A DNA stretch of 64,000 nucleotides from Wenzhouxiangella sp. XN201 (GTDB lineage Bacteria; Pseudomonadota; Gammaproteobacteria; Xanthomonadales; Wenzhouxiangellaceae): assembly GCF_011008905.1 (NCBI RefSeq), contig NZ_JAAIVI010000022.1, forward strand, positions 1 through 64,000, given 5' to 3'. Below, one piece after another: positions 42,215-54,259 of the stretch (position 1 is its first letter; each line of letters starts with the position of its first letter). The position numbers and the translations under genes were made by a program. The notes under the pieces are model-generated. The model was not told where the DNA came from. It was given only the letters and a program-made list of their open reading frames with translations, and made no database searches.

Positions 42215-42490
42215 GGAGCCTTTGAACAACTCTGCACGGAGCGCGTTTTGACGGAGAAGCCGCAGATCGTGTGGTGCGGCGCGAGTGACAGTAGCCGTAG
42301 CTACGGCCGAGTGGCGCAACGCGCGAGATGCGGCTTCTCCGTCAAAACCCTTCGGGACGGGCCTTTGCGGGGTCTCCGATCCGTTTCGGCTCACTCATTT
42401 GGAATGACCAAACCACGCTCGCCGAAGCCGGAACGGAGCCTCCCGCAAAGACCCGTCGCGCCCGCGCAGAGTTGTTCAGAGGCTCCTTAA
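42211..42490. repeat. Composite palindrome II: outer 25-bp inverted repeat enclosing two long hairpins
   Basis: Outer arms 42211-42235 and 42466-42490 pair over 25 bp with one mismatch. Hairpin 1 has a perfect 20-bp stem (42245-42264 with 42329-42348). Hairpin 2 has a stem of about 23 bp with a few differences (42356-42378 with 42434-42457). Cores: GGCGCGAGTG ... GTAGC/GCTAC ... GAGTGGCGCAACGC in hairpin 1, and a related inverted form with TTTGG/CCAAA in hairpin 2. The plan is the same as at 15283-15549, with unrelated stems. The whole mltF-dnaQ spacer is taken up by it. Confidence 0.85.
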
Positions 42491-42504
42491 GCAACCGCCC
42501 TCAG

Positions 42505-43215
42505 CTACTGCTCCTCCAGATCCAGCCACAGGCACTTCCCCGAGCTCTCGCGAATGGCCGCCAGGCGCTGACGATGGGCATTCAGCTCCCCGGCATCCGG
42601 CTCACGAGCCACCAACTTGCCCAGATCGAGGTTACTGACCACCTCGCCGGCAGCTGAGTCGCGCTCCTCGCCACTCGACAGGTCCAGCGCCAGGTCGACC
42701 TGACCGCCGGTCATGGCCAGGTAGACCTCCGCCAGCAGCTCGGCATCGAGCAGGGCGCCGTGCAGGTCTCGACCGGAATTATCCACCTCGTAGCGTTTGC
42801 ACAGCGCATCCAGGCTCACGCGCTGGCCCGGGTGAAGCTCGCGCGCCAGCATCAGGGTATCGAGAATGGTGGCGTGATCCTCGACGCAGGTCGACTGCTC
42901 GAGTCGCGCCAGTTCGGCATTCAGGAACCCGACGTCGAAGGGCGCGTTGTGAATGATCAGCTCGGCATCACGGATAAAGTCGAGGAAATCATCGGCCAGA
43001 TCGGAAAAGCGCGGCTTGTCGGTCAGAAATTCATTGGTGATGCCGTGAACGGCCAGCGCGCCGTCTTCGACGTCACGCTCGGGATTGACGTAAACATGGA
43101 AGCTGCGCCCGGTCTGGCGTCGCTCGATCATCTCGAGACAGCCGATCTCGATGATGCGGTGCCCTTCCTCGGGTTCCAGGCCGGTGGTTTCCGTATCAAG
43201 AACAATCTGTCTCAT
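42505..43215 (-). CDS. dnaQ: DNA polymerase III epsilon subunit (3'-5' proofreading exonuclease)
   Basis: A 236-residue DEDDh exonuclease. Exo I D7-T-E9 in VLDTETTGLEPEEGHRIIEIG, Exo II HNAPFDVGFLNAEL, and Exo III H-x4-D in HGALLDAELLAEVYL. The C-terminal tail (about 185-236) carries the clamp/polymerase-binding segment. Start ATG 43215 (MRQIVLDTETTG); the longer in-frame version would use repeat sequence. rnhA lies upstream in the same direction, but repeat island E separates them. Confidence 0.97.
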   Translation of the reverse strand: MRQIVLDTETTGLEPEEGHRIIEIGCLEMIERRQTGRSFHVYVNPERDVEDGALAVHGITNEFLTDKPRFSDLADDFLDFIRDAELIIHNAPFDVGFLNAELARLEQSTCVEDHATILDTLMLARELHPGQRVSLDALCKRYEVDNSGRDLHGALLDAELLAEVYLAMTGGQVDLALDLSSGEERDSAAGEVVSNLDLGKLVAREPDAGELNAHRQRLAAIRESSGKCLWLDLEEQ

Positions 43216-43232
43216 GAAAAGACCTTTATATT

Positions 43233-43395
43233 TGTCCACAGATGAACACAGATATACACAGATAAAGAATCTAAAAACAGGTCATTACGATTCTTGATGG
43301 GCAAGTTTCGAAATCAAACCATCGGTCAACGAACACAGCGATGAATTGTCTTTCTGTTTCTTAAATCTGTGTTCATCTGTGTTCATCTGTGGACA
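43233..43395. repeat. Inverted array of CACAGATGAA repeats (island E)
   Basis: Arms 43233-43263 and 43365-43395 are reverse complements in 29 of 31 positions (TGTCCACAGATGAACACAGA...), built on a 10-nt unit. About 100 nt lie between. It fills the rnhA-dnaQ spacer, 17 bp upstream of the dnaQ start and 10 bp from the rnhA stop. Confidence 0.88.
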
Positions 43396-43405
43396 TAATG
43401 ATTTT

Positions 43406-43843
43406 TTACTGTTGTCCCTTGGCCGCCAAACTTGCCAGTTCGTCGGCGCGTTCGTTTTCCGGGTGGCCGCTGTGGCCCTTGACCCAGTCCCACTGGACCT
43501 CGTGGCGTTCGCGTGCCTTGTCGAGGCGCTGCCACAGTTCGGCGTTCTTGACCGGCTTTTTCGACGCCGCTTTCCAGCCATTCCGCTTCCAGTTGACCAT
43601 CCACTCGGTGATGCCCTTGCGCACATACTGTGAATCGGTGGTCAGGACCACGCGACAGGAGCGTCTGAGCGATTCCAGGGCCTGAATGGCGGCCATCAAT
43701 TCCATGCGATTGTTGGTTGTTTCCGGTTCGCCGCCGGAGAGCTCGCGTTCGTGGCCATTCCAGCGCAACAGCGCGCCCCAGCCACCGGGGCCGGGGTTGC
43801 CCAGGCAAGCGCCATCAGTCCAGATATGCACGGGCTTGCTCAT
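43406..43843 (-). CDS. rnhA: Ribonuclease HI
   Basis: A 145-residue enzyme cutting RNA in RNA-DNA hybrids. The full catalytic set D10, E48, D70, H124 and D134 is present at the same numbering as E. coli, with the basic handle [16 protein letters not shown]. Start ATG 43843; the gene overlaps the upstream methyltransferase stop by ATGA. Confidence 0.98.
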   Translation of the reverse strand: MSKPVHIWTDGACLGNPGPGGWGALLRWNGHERELSGGEPETTNNRMELMAAIQALESLRRSCRVVLTTDSQYVRKGITEWMVNWKRNGWKAASKKPVKNAELWQRLDKARERHEVQWDWVKGHSGHPENERADELASLAAKGQQ

Positions 43844-44439
43844 GCCGCGCGGCACTGGCTGGGTACGGCTGAGCCGGCGGCAACCTGCGGCTGACGAAAT
43901 CGCACCGGTTCGATGCGGGCCGGCTCGGCCGGCTTGCGTGCCACGACCGCCAGCACCGGAAAGAGCCCCGGCACTAATCCGCGTAACTGGACATTGGCCG
44001 AGATCGACAATTGCAGGTTGCAGCGCGCGTGCATCAGCTGGAACTGCGGCCAGCTCGGCAAGCGCATGGCCGATCGCCCCAGTTCCTGCCAGGCCATACG
44101 ATGCCAGGGGTTGGCCGACACCGAAACCAGCACACCCCCGGGCTTGAGCACGCGCGTCGCCTCGGCCAGCAGGTTGCCGCGGACGGCCGGTTGCCAGACG
44201 TGGCGCATCAGCACACCCGGCACGCTGTCATCGTCCAGCGGCCAGCATTCCAGTTCGGCCCGGAACGGCCAGCAGCAAGAATCGGCATCGACCAGCACCC
44301 GGCTCTTGTTCAGGTCGGTCTGCGGCGAGGCGCTGGCCGTGGGTGCGACCTCAAGAATCCAGCGCGGACGCGGATGGGCAAAGCCGGCTTCCACCAGCCG
44401 GGCTTCCAGAGTCTGCAAGCCGGAAAACCCGGCCGGCAT
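43840..44439 (-). CDS. Class I SAM-dependent methyltransferase-like protein
   Basis: A 199-residue protein with a partial methyltransferase fold: the acidic loop and [16 protein letters not shown] (motif II region), then [23 protein letters not shown] (motif III). The usual glycine-rich motif I is weak ([10 protein letters not shown]). It resembles the small methyltransferase found between gloB and rnhA in many gammaproteobacteria, divergent from gloB. Start is probably ATG 44439. Substrate unknown. Confidence 0.75.
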   Translation of the reverse strand: MPAGFSGLQTLEARLVEAGFAHPRPRWILEVAPTASASPQTDLNKSRVLVDADSCCWPFRAELECWPLDDDSVPGVLMRHVWQPAVRGNLLAEATRVLKPGGVLVSVSANPWHRMAWQELGRSAMRLPSWPQFQLMHARCNLQLSISANVQLRGLVPGLFPVLAVVARKPAEPARIEPVRFRQPQVAAGSAVPSQCRAA

Positions 44440-44497
44440 GCGACGCGCGTTAGAATGCTTCTCGGACACGCGAAAAGCATACCAGACGGAGCCCCCG

Positions 44498-45265
44498 ATG
44501 CCGCTGTCGATCGACGCCATCCCAACCCTCGAGACCAACTACGTCTGGGCCCTGCACGACGGTCGCCACGCCCTGTTGGTCGATCCCGGTGAAGCCGGGC
44601 CGCCGCTGGCCTGGCTGGCCGAAAACGAGCTGCAGCTTGCCGCGCTGCTGATCACGCATCACCACTGGGACCACACCGACGGCATCGACGACATCATCGC
44701 CCGGCACCCGGTGCCGGTCTACGGACCCGACGACCTGCGCATCCCGCAGGTCGACCACCCCTTGCGGGAAGGCGATCACGTTGAAATCGATTCTCCCCGT
44801 TCCCGCTTCGAAATCCTCAGCGTACCCGGCCACACCAGCATACACCTGGCCTACTTCGGCCATCGCCTGGTGCTGTGCGGCGACACCCTTTTCTCGGCCG
44901 GCTGCGGACGCCTGTTCGAGGGCACACCGGAACAGATGCTGGCCTCGCTCGACAAACTGGCCGACCTGCCGGGCGACACGCGGGTGTTCTGTGCCCACGA
45001 GTACACCGTGGCCAACTGCCGCTTCGCCCTGGCGGTCGAACCCGACAACCAGGATCTGAAAGAACGCTTGCACGAAGTCGAGACCCTGCGCGAGAACGGC
45101 AAAATCACCCTGCCTTCCAATATCGGTGCCGAACGCCGTTTCAATCCGTTCTTGCGCGCACGCGAACCGGGCGTGATCAAGGCCGTGCAAGAGCACGATC
45201 CGGGCTGCGGCACGGAACCGGTCGAGATCTTTGCCGCCCTGCGCCGCTGGAAAGATAATTTCTAG
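44498..45265 (+). CDS. gloB: Hydroxyacylglutathione hydrolase (glyoxalase II)
   Basis: A 255-residue metallo-beta-lactamase-fold enzyme releasing D-lactate and glutathione from S-lactoylglutathione. Zinc motif THHHWDHTDG, then VPGHTSIHLAY, GDTLFSAGCGRLFEGT and FCAHEYTVANCRFA. The C-terminal helical domain ends in the usual W. ATG 44498. Confidence 0.97.
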   Translation: MPLSIDAIPTLETNYVWALHDGRHALLVDPGEAGPPLAWLAENELQLAALLITHHHWDHTDGIDDIIARHPVPVYGPDDLRIPQVDHPLREGDHVEIDSPRSRFEILSVPGHTSIHLAYFGHRLVLCGDTLFSAGCGRLFEGTPEQMLASLDKLADLPGDTRVFCAHEYTVANCRFALAVEPDNQDLKERLHEVETLRENGKITLPSNIGAERRFNPFLRAREPGVIKAVQEHDPGCGTEPVEIFAALRRWKDNF

Positions 45266-45267
45266 CC

Positions 45268-46149
45268 ATGGTTGCCCTCTCCCCGGTTGAACAAGTCGAT
45301 GAAGTCGATGCCACGACTTTCCAGGCCGAATACAAGCGGCCGGCCCGTCCGGTCATCATCAAACGCCTGACCGAGTCCTGGCCGGCGCGCCGGAAGTGGA
45401 CGGTGGCACACCTGAAGGAACGCGCCGGCCACGTGGTCGTGCCGCTTTACGACAGCCAGCCCTCGCGTGATCACAAGCACCAGCACGCACCGGCCGCGCG
45501 CATGCCGCTGGGCGAGTACATGGATCGGCTGGAACAGGGCGAGAACGACCTGCGCTTGTTCTTCTTCAACTTCTTCAACACCATCCCGGACCTCACCCGG
45601 GATTTCGACTATCCGGACGTCGGACTGAAGTTTTTCAGAAAGCTTCCCGTGCTGTTCATGGGCGGCAAGGGCTCGCGCGTACAGCTCCACTTCGACATCG
45701 ACCTGGCCGACATCATGCTCTGTCACTTCGGCGGCCCCAAACGGGTGTTGCTGTTCGCACCCGACCAGACGCCCTGGCTCTACCGCGTGCCGTTTTCCTT
45801 CAGCGCCCTGTTCGACGCCCGCGTCGATCAACCCGACTACGACAAGTATCCCGCGCTCAGAAAAGTCCATGGCCAGGTCGCCGAGCTGGAGCACGGCGAC
45901 GTACTCTACATCCCGCCCGGTTACTGGCATTTCGTCAAGTACCACGACATCGGTTTTTCGATGTCGCTACGCGCCTTCCCGCGCACGCCGGGCAACATGG
46001 CACGCATGCTCTATAACCTGCTGATATTGCGCAGCATCGACGGGTTGATGCGCAAGACCATCGGCCAGCCCTGGAACGACCGCAACGAGCGCCGTGCCCG
46101 CAGCAAGACCCATAAACGCCTCCAGTCAGCGTCTGGACAGGCGGGTTAG
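45268..46149 (+). CDS. Cupin-like / JmjC-domain oxygenase-family protein
   Basis: A 293-residue Cupin_8 protein, a family of Fe(II)/2-oxoglutarate oxygenases such as hydroxylases. HxD in LHFDIDLAD (about 140-145), a central DVLYIPPGYWHFVKYH with the distal His, and FSMSLRAF. All metal ligands appear present. It begins 2 bp after the gloB stop, so it is probably co-transcribed. Substrate unknown. The C-terminal 30 residues are highly basic. Confidence 0.85.
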   Translation: MVALSPVEQVDEVDATTFQAEYKRPARPVIIKRLTESWPARRKWTVAHLKERAGHVVVPLYDSQPSRDHKHQHAPAARMPLGEYMDRLEQGENDLRLFFFNFFNTIPDLTRDFDYPDVGLKFFRKLPVLFMGGKGSRVQLHFDIDLADIMLCHFGGPKRVLLFAPDQTPWLYRVPFSFSALFDARVDQPDYDKYPALRKVHGQVAELEHGDVLYIPPGYWHFVKYHDIGFSMSLRAFPRTPGNMARMLYNLLILRSIDGLMRKTIGQPWNDRNERRARSKTHKRLQSASGQAG

Positions 46150-46301
46150 AAGATCCGGTTTCCTGGCGTAAACCCGCGGTGTGACGGGCGAAAATCGGGA
46201 TTGACGTACAATCGGGCCGGTAATCCGGGCCTTCAACACCGGGGATTTGGTGCCCCGATAGCTCGGAAACGGCGATTTTCGCTGACTCAGGAGCAAAACG
46301 C

Positions 46302-47255
46302 ATGCCTGACCGAATCGTCCTCGTCTGTGCGGCCGCCCTGCTGATCGGTGCCTGTACGCAGCCGGAAGAGCCGATCCGGATCGGTGTGTTGCTGTGGCCG
46401 CCCTATGAACTCGCGCATCTGGCCGAAGCAGAAGGCTTGATGCCACCGGGGCGAATTCGCCTGATCGACTACCAGACCCCCGCCGAAGTCGTTCGCGCCT
46501 ACCGAAACGGCCTGATCGACGGCCTGTTCCTGACGACGCAGTATGCCCTGAGTGACTATCCGGATCGCCCGGGGACCCGCATCATCTACGCCATCAACGA
46601 GTCCAAAGGCGGAGACAGCCTGCTGACACGGCCGGGCCTGGACTCGTTCGAGGACTTGAAAGGAAAGACGGTTGCCCTGGAGGCCGGCCCACTCGGTGCC
46701 TACATACTCCAGCGCGTACTGGATCTCAGCAAGCTCGAGCGCGGCGATCTCAAGCTTCGCTTCATTGACACCCCCGGACACGTCGACGCCTATACCAGCG
46801 GTGAGGTCGACGCCGTCATTACCTACGAGCCGTTTCGCTCGCATGTGCTGGAAGCTGGTGCAACCGAACTGTTCAGCAGCCGTGACATCCCCGGCGAGAT
46901 CATCGATGTCCTTTATGTCTCCGGCCAGTTGCTCGAGAACCGCTCCGAAGACCTGGTGCAGTTTATTCGCGCTCTCGATGAAGCTCGCCGCCTGCTTGAA
47001 ACTCGGCCCGAACAGGCGCTTCCCGTCATGGCCCAGAGGCACCAAATGGCACCGGAAGCCTTTGCGGGGGCATTGGCCGGTGCTTCCCTGTTCAACCTTG
47101 AAGAGAACATGAAGCTGTTGGGCGGAGAGCGGCCTGTGCTGGCCGAGAAGACACGCAGCCAGTTCGAAGTCTTCCGGCGTGCCGGCATGCAGCAGTCCGA
47201 AAGCATGGACTTCGCCGAGCCGGATGCACGCATCGTGCGCAAGGTGATGCCGTGA
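46302..47255 (+). CDS. Periplasmic substrate-binding lipoprotein (NMT1/SsuA/ThiY-like)
   Basis: A 317-residue type 2 solute-binding fold. Lipobox IGAC at Cys18. Family-like stretches are IGVLLWPPYELAHLAEAEGLM, LIDGLFLTTQYAL, FEDLKGKTVALEAGPLGAYIL and GEVDAVITYEPFRSHVL. There is no ABC permease or ATPase next to it; instead its stop overlaps the start of a GGDEF-EAL gene (GTGA). This is the layout of NspS-MbaA in Vibrio cholerae, where a solute-binding protein acts as the sensor for the membrane enzyme. Ribosome site AGGAG, 8 nt. Confidence 0.88.
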   Translation: MPDRIVLVCAAALLIGACTQPEEPIRIGVLLWPPYELAHLAEAEGLMPPGRIRLIDYQTPAEVVRAYRNGLIDGLFLTTQYALSDYPDRPGTRIIYAINESKGGDSLLTRPGLDSFEDLKGKTVALEAGPLGAYILQRVLDLSKLERGDLKLRFIDTPGHVDAYTSGEVDAVITYEPFRSHVLEAGATELFSSRDIPGEIIDVLYVSGQLLENRSEDLVQFIRALDEARRLLETRPEQALPVMAQRHQMAPEAFAGALAGASLFNLEENMKLLGGERPVLAEKTRSQFEVFRRAGMQQSESMDFAEPDARIVRKVMP

Positions 47256-49342
47256 TTCGACGACGACTTTCGCTGCGATACCTGATTCCGCTCTTTATCC
47301 TGGCGCTCGGATTGGTGGCACTGGGCACGACCTACGTGCTGAATATCCGACACGCGGTACAACAGCTTGAGCGCAATGCCGAAGACACCATGCGCACCCT
47401 GGCGACCGTCACGGCCGGCACACTCGAGGCCGCCTATCGCGGCGATGACACTGATCAGGCTCGTGCCGCCATCGAGCGCCTGGCCGGCCACCGAAGGATC
47501 CACCATGCGCTGATGGTCAATCCGGATGGCATGGTTGAACATGCCACCCGTGTGCGATGGCTGAACGCACCAGTCTCCGAGCTTGAACACGGTGTTCCGG
47601 CCACCCTGGTGGCCCACCTCACGACGTCCCGCTCGGCCCGGATCGAGTTCGGTCCGCAGCGCTCGGTCCTGCATGGCGCCTTTCCGATCAGGATTCGGGG
47701 AATGGCCGAAACCTTCGTGCCCGAAACCCGGGCCTGGCTGATGATGGCTTTCGACCTCACCGAAGCGAAAACCGCGTTGCGGCGGGATACGCTAGCCCGT
47801 CTTGCGATCTGGGCACTGCTGCTCCTGCTGGGTTGCGCCGTCCTTTATCTGTTCCTGCGCCGCACCGTCCTGACCCGAATCGTGAAACTGCGGGCCGCTA
47901 CCCGCGCGGTAGCCACCGGCGATTTCAGCTCCCAACCGAGCATCCGGGGCACTGACGAAATTGCCGATCTGGCCGAGGATTTCCGGACCATGACGCGCAA
48001 TCTGCGGAGCTACCAGGATCGCTTCCAGGCACTCAACTTCCGGGACGCCCAGACCGGGCTGTACAACCGCCACGGGCTTGAACGGCACCTGTCGCAGGCC
48101 CTGGCGGACGCGCATGATTCGAACCGACCCTGGTTACTCTGCAATTTCGACATCGAGGGCATCAAGGTCATCAATAGCACGCGCGGCCATGCTGCCGGCG
48201 ACGCGCTGTTGGCACAGGTCGCCGAGCACCTGGAGAAAATGTCATTAGATAAAGGGATTCCGGCCCGCATCGTCGGCGACGAATTTGCCTTGTTAACTCC
48301 CGTGCAGGGACGTAAGACCGAGGAACTTGTGCACGACATTCACGCCTCCCTGGAGTCGTTGCGATTCCAGTGGGAGGAGTCCTCACAGCCAGTGCGCATC
48401 AATCTCGGCGCAGTGGTTATCGATCAATCCATCGACGAAGTCGAAACTGCAACCAGTCTTGCCAACGCGGCGCGCCTGGCGGCGAAGGATGCAAGCTACG
48501 AGCGGGTGCGCATCGGGCGCAAGGATGATCCGGACCTCGACCTCTCGACTGCGCCCATGCGCTGGGTCGGTTCAATTACTGCAGCGCTCGAATCCGATCG
48601 ATTCGAATTGTTCGCACAGGAGATTCAGCCCAGCCGCCTGGGGTCCGAGCCGGGGCTCTTCTTCGAAGTGCTGGTGCGATTGCGTCAACCGGATGGTGAA
48701 TTGATATCACCTGGCATGTTCCTCCCGGCCGCCGAAAAGTACCGACTGGCCGGTCGCATCGACCTTTGGGTCATCAAGCATTTGTTTGAGTTCTTCAATG
48801 CCGAGCCCGAACATCTCAAGAGGATATCTCTGTGTTCAATCAACCTGTCGGGGCTCAGCCTCGGCAGCGAACAGATCATCGACCTGGTCTCGGACGAGCT
48901 AAAAAGGGGCGCCCTGCGGGCCGACCAGCTCTGTTTCGAGATCACCGAAACCGCTGCCATCACCAACCTGTCCGCCGCTACCGCCTTCATTGCGAGGTTG
49001 CGCGGACTCGGATGCCGTTTTGCACTCGACGATTTCGGCAGCGGCGTGTCCTCCTTCGGCTACCTCAAGAGCCTGGAGGTCGACTTTCTCAAAATGGACG
49101 GCATGTTCGTCCGTGGCATCGGCGATGACCGCACGGACCGGGCGATCGTCAAGTCAATCAATGAAATCGGTCACCAGACAGGCAAGCAGACGATCGCCGA
49201 GTTCGTCGAAACCAGTGAAGTGGCCGACATCCTGCGCAAGATCGGCGTGGACTACCTGCAGGGCTACGGCATCGGGCGGCCCATGACGCTCGAGAAAATG
49301 CTCCGCCGTTCGACCCGGCGTGGGCGCAGCGCCCTCGGATGA
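47252..49342 (+). CDS. Membrane GGDEF-EAL protein with HAMP domain
   Basis: A 696-residue inner-membrane protein for cyclic di-GMP turnover. Transmembrane helix (about 8-30), periplasmic sensor (about 31-175), second helix (about 180-203), HAMP (about 205-260), GGDEF domain (about 265-420) with the active site changed to VGDEF (about 341-345), and EAL domain (about 435-690) with EVL for EAL but intact NLSG, ITET, DDFGSG, K-M-D and QGYGIG. The cyclase is probably inactive or only GTP-binding; the phosphodiesterase is plausibly active. The start is GTG 47252, coupled to the binding lipoprotein, which is likely its ligand-sensing partner (inference). Confidence 0.92.
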   Translation: MIRRRLSLRYLIPLFILALGLVALGTTYVLNIRHAVQQLERNAEDTMRTLATVTAGTLEAAYRGDDTDQARAAIERLAGHRRIHHALMVNPDGMVEHATRVRWLNAPVSELEHGVPATLVAHLTTSRSARIEFGPQRSVLHGAFPIRIRGMAETFVPETRAWLMMAFDLTEAKTALRRDTLARLAIWALLLLLGCAVLYLFLRRTVLTRIVKLRAATRAVATGDFSSQPSIRGTDEIADLAEDFRTMTRNLRSYQDRFQALNFRDAQTGLYNRHGLERHLSQALADAHDSNRPWLLCNFDIEGIKVINSTRGHAAGDALLAQVAEHLEKMSLDKGIPARIVGDEFALLTPVQGRKTEELVHDIHASLESLRFQWEESSQPVRINLGAVVIDQSIDEVETATSLANAARLAAKDASYERVRIGRKDDPDLDLSTAPMRWVGSITAALESDRFELFAQEIQPSRLGSEPGLFFEVLVRLRQPDGELISPGMFLPAAEKYRLAGRIDLWVIKHLFEFFNAEPEHLKRISLCSINLSGLSLGSEQIIDLVSDELKRGALRADQLCFEITETAAITNLSAATAFIARLRGLGCRFALDDFGSGVSSFGYLKSLEVDFLKMDGMFVRGIGDDRTDRAIVKSINEIGHQTGKQTIAEFVETSEVADILRKIGVDYLQGYGIGRPMTLEKMLRRSTRRGRSALG

Positions 49343-49437
49343 GGACGACCCGACCGAAGATCCCTGCTCGCACATCCGACACCACCTGATTTTCGAATGC
49401 CACGGGCGCTTGAAAGCCCCTTGCGTTCAGGCTAGGC

Positions 49438-49473
49438 TATACTATATCTCTCAATCGCGATAAAAGGATATAG
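49438..49473 (+). promoter_or_regulatory. Possible operator/promoter of the SahR-like-metH operon
   Basis: TATACT (49438-49443) is a -10 candidate. A perfect inverted repeat CTATATC (49442-49448) and GATATAG (49467-49473) surrounds the ribosome site AAAAGGA. Its position over the leader suggests autoregulation by the ArsR-type protein encoded next. No confirmed binding motif was compared. Confidence 0.4.
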
Positions 49474-49490
49474 TTATCGACCTGGACCGT

Positions 49491-50405
49491 GTGGGCCGGC
49501 ACTGCAGCCTGCTGGGAGATGCCACCCGGCTGAGGCTGCTGGCGCTGCTCGAAACCGAGGAGTTGACGGTGGCCGAACTGGCGCAGGTCACACGCCTGGC
49601 ACAACCGCGCGTGTCCACGCATTTGGCACGACTGCGTGAAGCCGGGCTGGTGGTCGATCGACGCGACGGCGTATCCGTGTATTACCGTCTGGGCAACCCC
49701 GAGGAAAATCCCGAACTGCACCAACTCTGGGCCCTGTTCCGCGACGACCTCGACGATGCGATCGTCGCTGCCGATGCGGAGCGCCTGCCCGGAATCATGG
49801 CCCAGCGTGCCACCGGCCGCAACTGGCCGGACACGGTCGCCGGCGACATGGAGCGCCACTATTCACCGGGCCGGACCTGGGAAGCGACCGCGCGCGCCCT
49901 GGTGCAGCTGCTCTCGCTCGGGCGCGTACTCGACATCGCTTCGGGCGACGGCGTGATGGGTGAACTGCTGGCCCGGCAGGCCCGGTCGATCGATTGCATC
50001 GACGTATCCGAAAAAGTCGTCGCCGCCGGTCGCGAGCGCGTCAAGCCCTTCGACAATGTAGCGTTTCATCTCGGCGACATGCACGCCCTGCCCTTCGAAG
50101 ACAATCGCTTCGACAGCGTGCTGATGATGCATGCGCTGACCTACAGCGAGCGGCCGCAACAGGCCCTGGCCGAAGCGGCGCGAACACTGAAGTCCGGCGG
50201 CCGCCTGGTGGGTGCGACACTCAGGAAGCACCGCCACAGCGCCCATGTGAAGAACTTCGGCCATGCCAACAACGGTTTCACCCCGAAACAATTGACTGCT
50301 CTGCTGGACAAGGCCGGGCTGCAGACCGAACTGTGCGACGTAACTTCGATCGAGCGCCGAACCCCGAATTTCGAAATCATCACTTTTCTCGCGGAGAAAT
50401 CATGA
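49491..50405 (+). CDS. ArsR-type HTH fused to SAM-dependent methyltransferase domain (SahR-like)
   Basis: At least 304 residues. N-terminal ArsR winged helix (about 1-75; [48 protein letters not shown]) and C-terminal class I methyltransferase fold (about 125-300; [16 protein letters not shown]). Fused regulators of this kind next to metH include SahR, which senses S-adenosylhomocysteine and represses methionine-cycle genes; that role is inferred here. The start is doubtful: GTG 49491 is the first standard codon, but the frame is open upstream and reads VIDLDR, typical for the family. AAAAGGA sits only 4 nt from that GTT. Coupled to metH by ATGA. Confidence 0.85.
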   Translation: MGRHCSLLGDATRLRLLALLETEELTVAELAQVTRLAQPRVSTHLARLREAGLVVDRRDGVSVYYRLGNPEENPELHQLWALFRDDLDDAIVAADAERLPGIMAQRATGRNWPDTVAGDMERHYSPGRTWEATARALVQLLSLGRVLDIASGDGVMGELLARQARSIDCIDVSEKVVAAGRERVKPFDNVAFHLGDMHALPFEDNRFDSVLMMHALTYSERPQQALAEAARTLKSGGRLVGATLRKHRHSAHVKNFGHANNGFTPKQLTALLDKAGLQTELCDVTSIERRTPNFEIITFLAEKS

Positions 50406-51435
50406 ACCGGTTGCCATGGCACGACCCAGCAAGCGTCGAACAACTATGCGGCGCACTCGAAGAGCGCATCCTGCTGCTCGACGGCGCCATGGGCACGATG
50501 ATCCAGAATGAACAGCTCGACGAGGCCGCATTTCGCGGAGAACGTTTCACGGACCACAGCGATGACCTCAAGGGTAACAATGACCTGCTCACGCTGACCC
50601 GGCCGGAGTTGATCACACGCATCCACCGCGACTTCATCGAGGTGGGCTGCGACCTGATCGAGACCAACACCTTCAATGCCAACTGCATCAGCCAGGCCGA
50701 TTACGCGCTGGAAGATCTGTCGGAGGAGATCAACCGCGAAGCCGCATTGCTGGCCCGACAGGCTTGTGACGAAGCCGTTGAACGAACCGGCCGGCCGCGC
50801 TGGGTGGTGGGCGTGATCGGGCCGACCAATCGCACGGCGTCGATTTCTCCAGACGTGGTCAGTCCCGGCTATCGCAATATCGATTTCGCCACCCTGGTGG
50901 AAGCCTACACGGAAGCCACACGCGGCCTGCTCGACGGCGGCAGCGACCTGATCCTGATCGAAACCATATTCGACACGCTAAACGCCAAGGCGGCCATCTA
51001 TGCCGTTTACGAAGAGTTCGAGCGGCGCGGTGAACGTTGGCCACTGATGATTTCGGGCACCATCACCGACGCCTCGGGTCGCACTCTGTCGGGCCAGACC
51101 CCCGAAGCTTTCTGTTATTCCATCGAGCACGCCGAGCCCTTCTCGGTCGGCTTCAACTGTGCCCTGGGCGCCGACCAGCTCAAGCCGCACATCAAGGCAC
51201 TGTCGCGCATTGCTGACTGCCTGGTCTCGGCCCACCCCAATGCCGGCCTGCCCAATGAGTTTGGCGAGTATGACCAGGGCCCCGATGAAATGGCGGAGAT
51301 CATCGAAGGCTATGCCCGCGACGGCCTGGTCAATATCATCGGCGGCTGCTGCGGCACAACGCCCGAGCACCTGGCTGCGATCGCGCAGGTCATCGAAGGT
51401 CGAGCACCCCGCCCCGTTCAACGGCAGCAGGCGGC

Positions 51436-51439
<4 letters not shown>
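50402..51439 (+). CDS. metH: Methionine synthase, homocysteine-binding subunit (MetH N-terminal module)
   Basis: 345 residues corresponding to the zinc/homocysteine module of cobalamin-dependent methionine synthase. [12 protein letters not shown] at the N terminus, [11 protein letters not shown], and the zinc cysteines in GFNCALGA and [10 protein letters not shown] are present. The stop TGA overlaps the ATG of the second metH gene, so the enzyme is made as two coupled chains. Split MetH is known from Xanthomonadales relatives. Confidence 0.95.
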
Positions 51440-54105
<2,666 letters not shown>

Positions 54106-54141
54106 GGGACGGCTGCACCGGCCGGACACAGAGCCAGGCAC

Positions 54142-54170
54142 TTCCAAAAGCGTGATGCAGTTCATATAAT
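54142..54170 (+). promoter_or_regulatory. Sigma-70 promoter of the TolB/TPR gene
   Basis: TTCCAA (54142-54147), a 17-bp spacer and a perfect TATAAT (54165-54170). It would start transcription near 54177, giving a leader of about 83 nt. Confidence 0.6.
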
Positions 54171-54259
54171 GCCTGATCGGGGCTTGCGATCAATTCTGGT
54201 CGGGCGCCCCGTTTACCGTGATCGCCTGTATGTCATCGGGCGAGCACAAGGAGCGGGCC

